Source of the DNA: Entonaema liquescens
Lineage: Eukaryota; Ascomycota; Sordariomycetes; Xylariales; Xylariaceae
Assembly: GCA_902805475.1 (NCBI GenBank)
Contig: CADCSX010000003.1
Location: 682,001 to 746,000 of the forward strand
Length of the DNA: 64,000 nt
Reading direction: 5' to 3'
Part shown: positions 61,681 to 64,000 of the stretch, piece after piece
Layout of the letters: every line of letters starts with the position of its first letter
How positions within the stretch are numbered: position 1 is the stretch's first letter
Position numbers and translations under genes: made by a program
The notes under the pieces: model-generated
Told to the model about the DNA's origin: nothing
What the model saw: only the letters and a program-made list of their open reading frames with translations
Database searches by the model: none

Positions 61681-64000
61681 GAAAAGTATTAGCGATAAGT
61701 AATGTAATATTGAAAACGGGTATGGTATATATGACATAAGGCAAGGTCTGGTTTACTTTGCTGCTCAAAAAAACGGCCCAGGGTGTTCTAGGTACGGAAA
61801 GAGTACGGCGTCGGTATGTAAGTAGCTCTTAACTTCAAGTCGGAGTATATAGTAAAAGCAGCAGGTCACCCTTATGTTGCCACTAGCTCAGTAATAGCAA
61901 TCATATATGACTACAGTTATTGCTTGTTGACTTTAGCCCAATATTCGATCTACTGATAGAGGATAGAACTTAATGATACCAGACGTTTTTCAGGTTCCCA
62001 CATAGGAATACAACTAGTATGTTCTTATTTGTAGTTAACCTAAGTATCTTAGGGTGGAATTTCTGACTCTTCAAGCCCCTAAGGACCTGGTATGGAAGGT
62101 AGCTGTCAGGGGTCTCACTTGAGACCCCCTTAGAAGAAGGAAGATGTTTAGTATGAATAGCTCTGGCTTCAGAGCTACCTTAATTAGAGTTCCTTGCGGA
62201 ACAGCAAAGTTGTTTCCTCGCCTCTTGGTTTGCCTCGTGACAGTAGCCTGATTATTAGCACAACACACTGACCAGAAAAGGGTCGGAAGTGCGTAAATGA
62301 CTGCCTACTATCCTTTGAATACTTCAGTAATCATACTCTAGGAAGGTAAAGATCGTATATTAGTAACTATAATCTGTTCTAAAGTAAAAGAAGTTGACGG
62401 CAAAATCTTTGGGTATAAGTTATACCTAGCAAAACCTGGAGAAGTCTTCTTATAGGTAACTAAGTCTAATAAACCTAGTAGATAGCAATTAGAGTCCAAC
62501 CGCGTTACACTTCTAAACACAAGAAAGCTTCTTATCTTCTAGGTAACTACATAGCTTAAGCCTTGGTTCTTCACTAGTTCTACTTCCCAAGTTCCTGTTA
62601 ACTGATATTGATCTTTCAACTATCTACCTATAGCATTGAAAATATTTCAGTAGCACTTTTCAAAGTTCAACAGTAGTATTTTCATCGAAGTTAGATCCTT
62701 GAACCCAACCGAACTCAAATAGCATACCTAGGTAGTTATAAGACGTTAAGCAACTCCAGTATTCAATATCCTTCAATAGAGCAACTACCGTTAACATCAC
62801 CTAGCTTCGGGACTCGTAGTCGACATGTTTTCTAAGTTCGCACTAGCTTATACGCTTGAATCCTCGTGTCCTACTTGTAGAATCATGATCGATATCCTCG
62901 GCATAACCATAGGCGACTTTCCCTTTCATTGGTAACACTCATACGCTCATATCTGCCAATAGTCTCATACGCGATCCTTAGTCTGTGTAGTACCTATCAA
63001 CAATAACAACAACACCAACTCAACAAAACCCGAAGGATTTCTCCAGAGTGAACCACATAAGCGCTAACGAGCAGCACATTACCATTTATGAAGCAATAAT
63101 TACGCAACTTCCTCGCCGTTCGTGATGCCACGTCTTCAATTCCCCCCTCCATCTCCTGTCGATCACCAGGTCTAGTCACGTGGCCGTCACCCGAGACGAC
63201 GACCATTCCATACAATCTGATTGATTCTATTACACAACTCCCTTTTTTTCTTCTCGGCGAGCTTTTCCCATTTCATCTTTTTTTCATACTCTACGTACCT
63301 ATACTCCCCCCCCCCATTCCGGCGAGCTCGATACGTGTTTCCCAGCCACGAGACCGCCCCTCGGCGCAGACCGGGTGGGGTTTAAAGGAGCATAACTCGC
63401 CGATACGCTCCCGAGTCTTGTTATTTTTTTTATTTAACTTTTTTTTCAGGTCATCAACATAATATTGGCCCGAGCAACCCGCCGGTCCAAACACAGCTTC
63501 TTGCTGCGGTAGCTTGCTGCTGCTGAAACACACACGTATACAGGTCACGCAGGTGCTGCACTTGGGCAAATTGGGCTTCGACCGGGCTACTACGTTAGAG
63601 CCCATAGCAAAGGCGGCGCTCCTCACGTGCCCAGGGGCCTGTCATGTCACCGAGTTCTAGTGGCGGTAGTCGTCGGCTTTGGGGGCCTCGCGTTCCACGG
63701 GGCCGGGAAGCGCTTGAAGCCTGACCTGACTTTTTCGCGTGGGGAAGATCCCCTTTTTTTTGGTTTCTTTCCGGTGCCCTACTTCCGGCCGGGAAGCCAA
63801 AAACAAGAAAAAAACCCCAAAAATATAGGGGGCGTCGGCCTATAGCTATAGCTTATGCGAGGGGTATGTCGTTCAGGGGACGCGGGGCGTGCTCCGGTCT
63901 ACGGTTCCTCCACTCGCTGCCAGTTTAGCTCATGCAAGCGTGTCCAAAAGACCACGAAAAAAAAGGAAAGAAAAAAACCCCATTCACTCTTACAGGCTAT
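61681..64000. other. Gene-free 3' flank
   Basis: No supported gene. AT-rich to about 63090, then a GC-rich stretch with C/T- and A-runs (a C-run at about 63307-63315, T-runs near 63422-63446) that could be the upstream region of a gene beyond the window. Frames at 63291-63626 (-) and 63627-63845 (+) have no domain character. Confidence 0.45.

Noticed and set aside
63291..63845. Two opposite-strand open frames near the window end
   Set aside because: No domain character. GC-rich promoter-like sequence tends to lack stops, so open frames here carry little weight.
1..64000. tRNA genes, 5S or large rRNA genes, CRISPR arrays, telomere repeats
   Set aside because: No GGTTCGAATCC-type B box in a cloverleaf context, no repeat-spacer array and no TTAGGG array was found on either strand.

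Overview
The window is nuclear DNA of a filamentous ascomycete (Pezizomycotina, most likely a sordariomycete; the class is inferred). Genes have short 47-160 nt GT-AG introns, often with an ACTAAC- or CTGAC-like branch site. They match fungal families: a Swa2-type auxilin, Mmc1, a Sac3 with an NPF-rich N-terminus, a 2EXR protein, a PTH11-like receptor, an MFS sugar transporter and an EF-hand MscS channel. No prokaryotic operon signals, tRNA, rRNA or CRISPR were seen.

Layout. 0.8-7.5 kb: auxilin-like J-protein (+) and an MFS sugar transporter (+). 7.5-13.5 kb: AT-rich, gene-free DNA holding a 312-bp TIR element with a 9-bp target-site duplication. 13.5-25.4 kb: a gene-dense block with a small secreted NIS1-like protein (+), UBC7 (-), Mmc1 (+), a very large WW-domain low-complexity protein (-), an unrecognised small gene (-) and an NMNAT-fold nucleotidyltransferase-like protein with an acidic tail (-). 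25.4-30.2 kb: gene-free, with a decayed second copy of the TIR element. 30.2-46.2 kb: MscS/EF-hand channel (+), SAC3 (-), a conserved fungal protein of unknown function (+), nitronate monooxygenase (+) and a 2EXR protein (-). 46.2-52.1 kb: gene-free. 52.1-61.7 kb: accessory genes, namely a broken UbiA-type prenyltransferase/terpene cyclase (+), a zinc-finger-like protein with an in-frame stop (+), a secreted FAD-linked oxidoreductase (-) and a PTH11-like receptor (+). The last 2.3 kb has no supported gene.

The most important reading note is that seven genes are interrupted by frame breaks repaired by one extra base, almost always inside a short mononucleotide run (12 sites). Protein similarity continues across each site and the total CDS length then becomes an exact multiple of three. 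I read these as probable homopolymer under-calls in the assembly rather than twelve real mutations, but the sequence alone cannot prove it. By contrast, the UbiA-like gene (extra base plus TGA) and the zinc-finger-like gene (TAG) carry lesions of a different kind and may be truly decaying.

The accessory 52-62 kb region looks like a small, partly eroded specialised-metabolism or signalling island (terpene-cyclase-like UbiA, FAD oxidoreductase, receptor). It lies next to AT-rich gene-free DNA that may be RIP-mutated repeat remains. I found no convincing wholly new multi-gene system.
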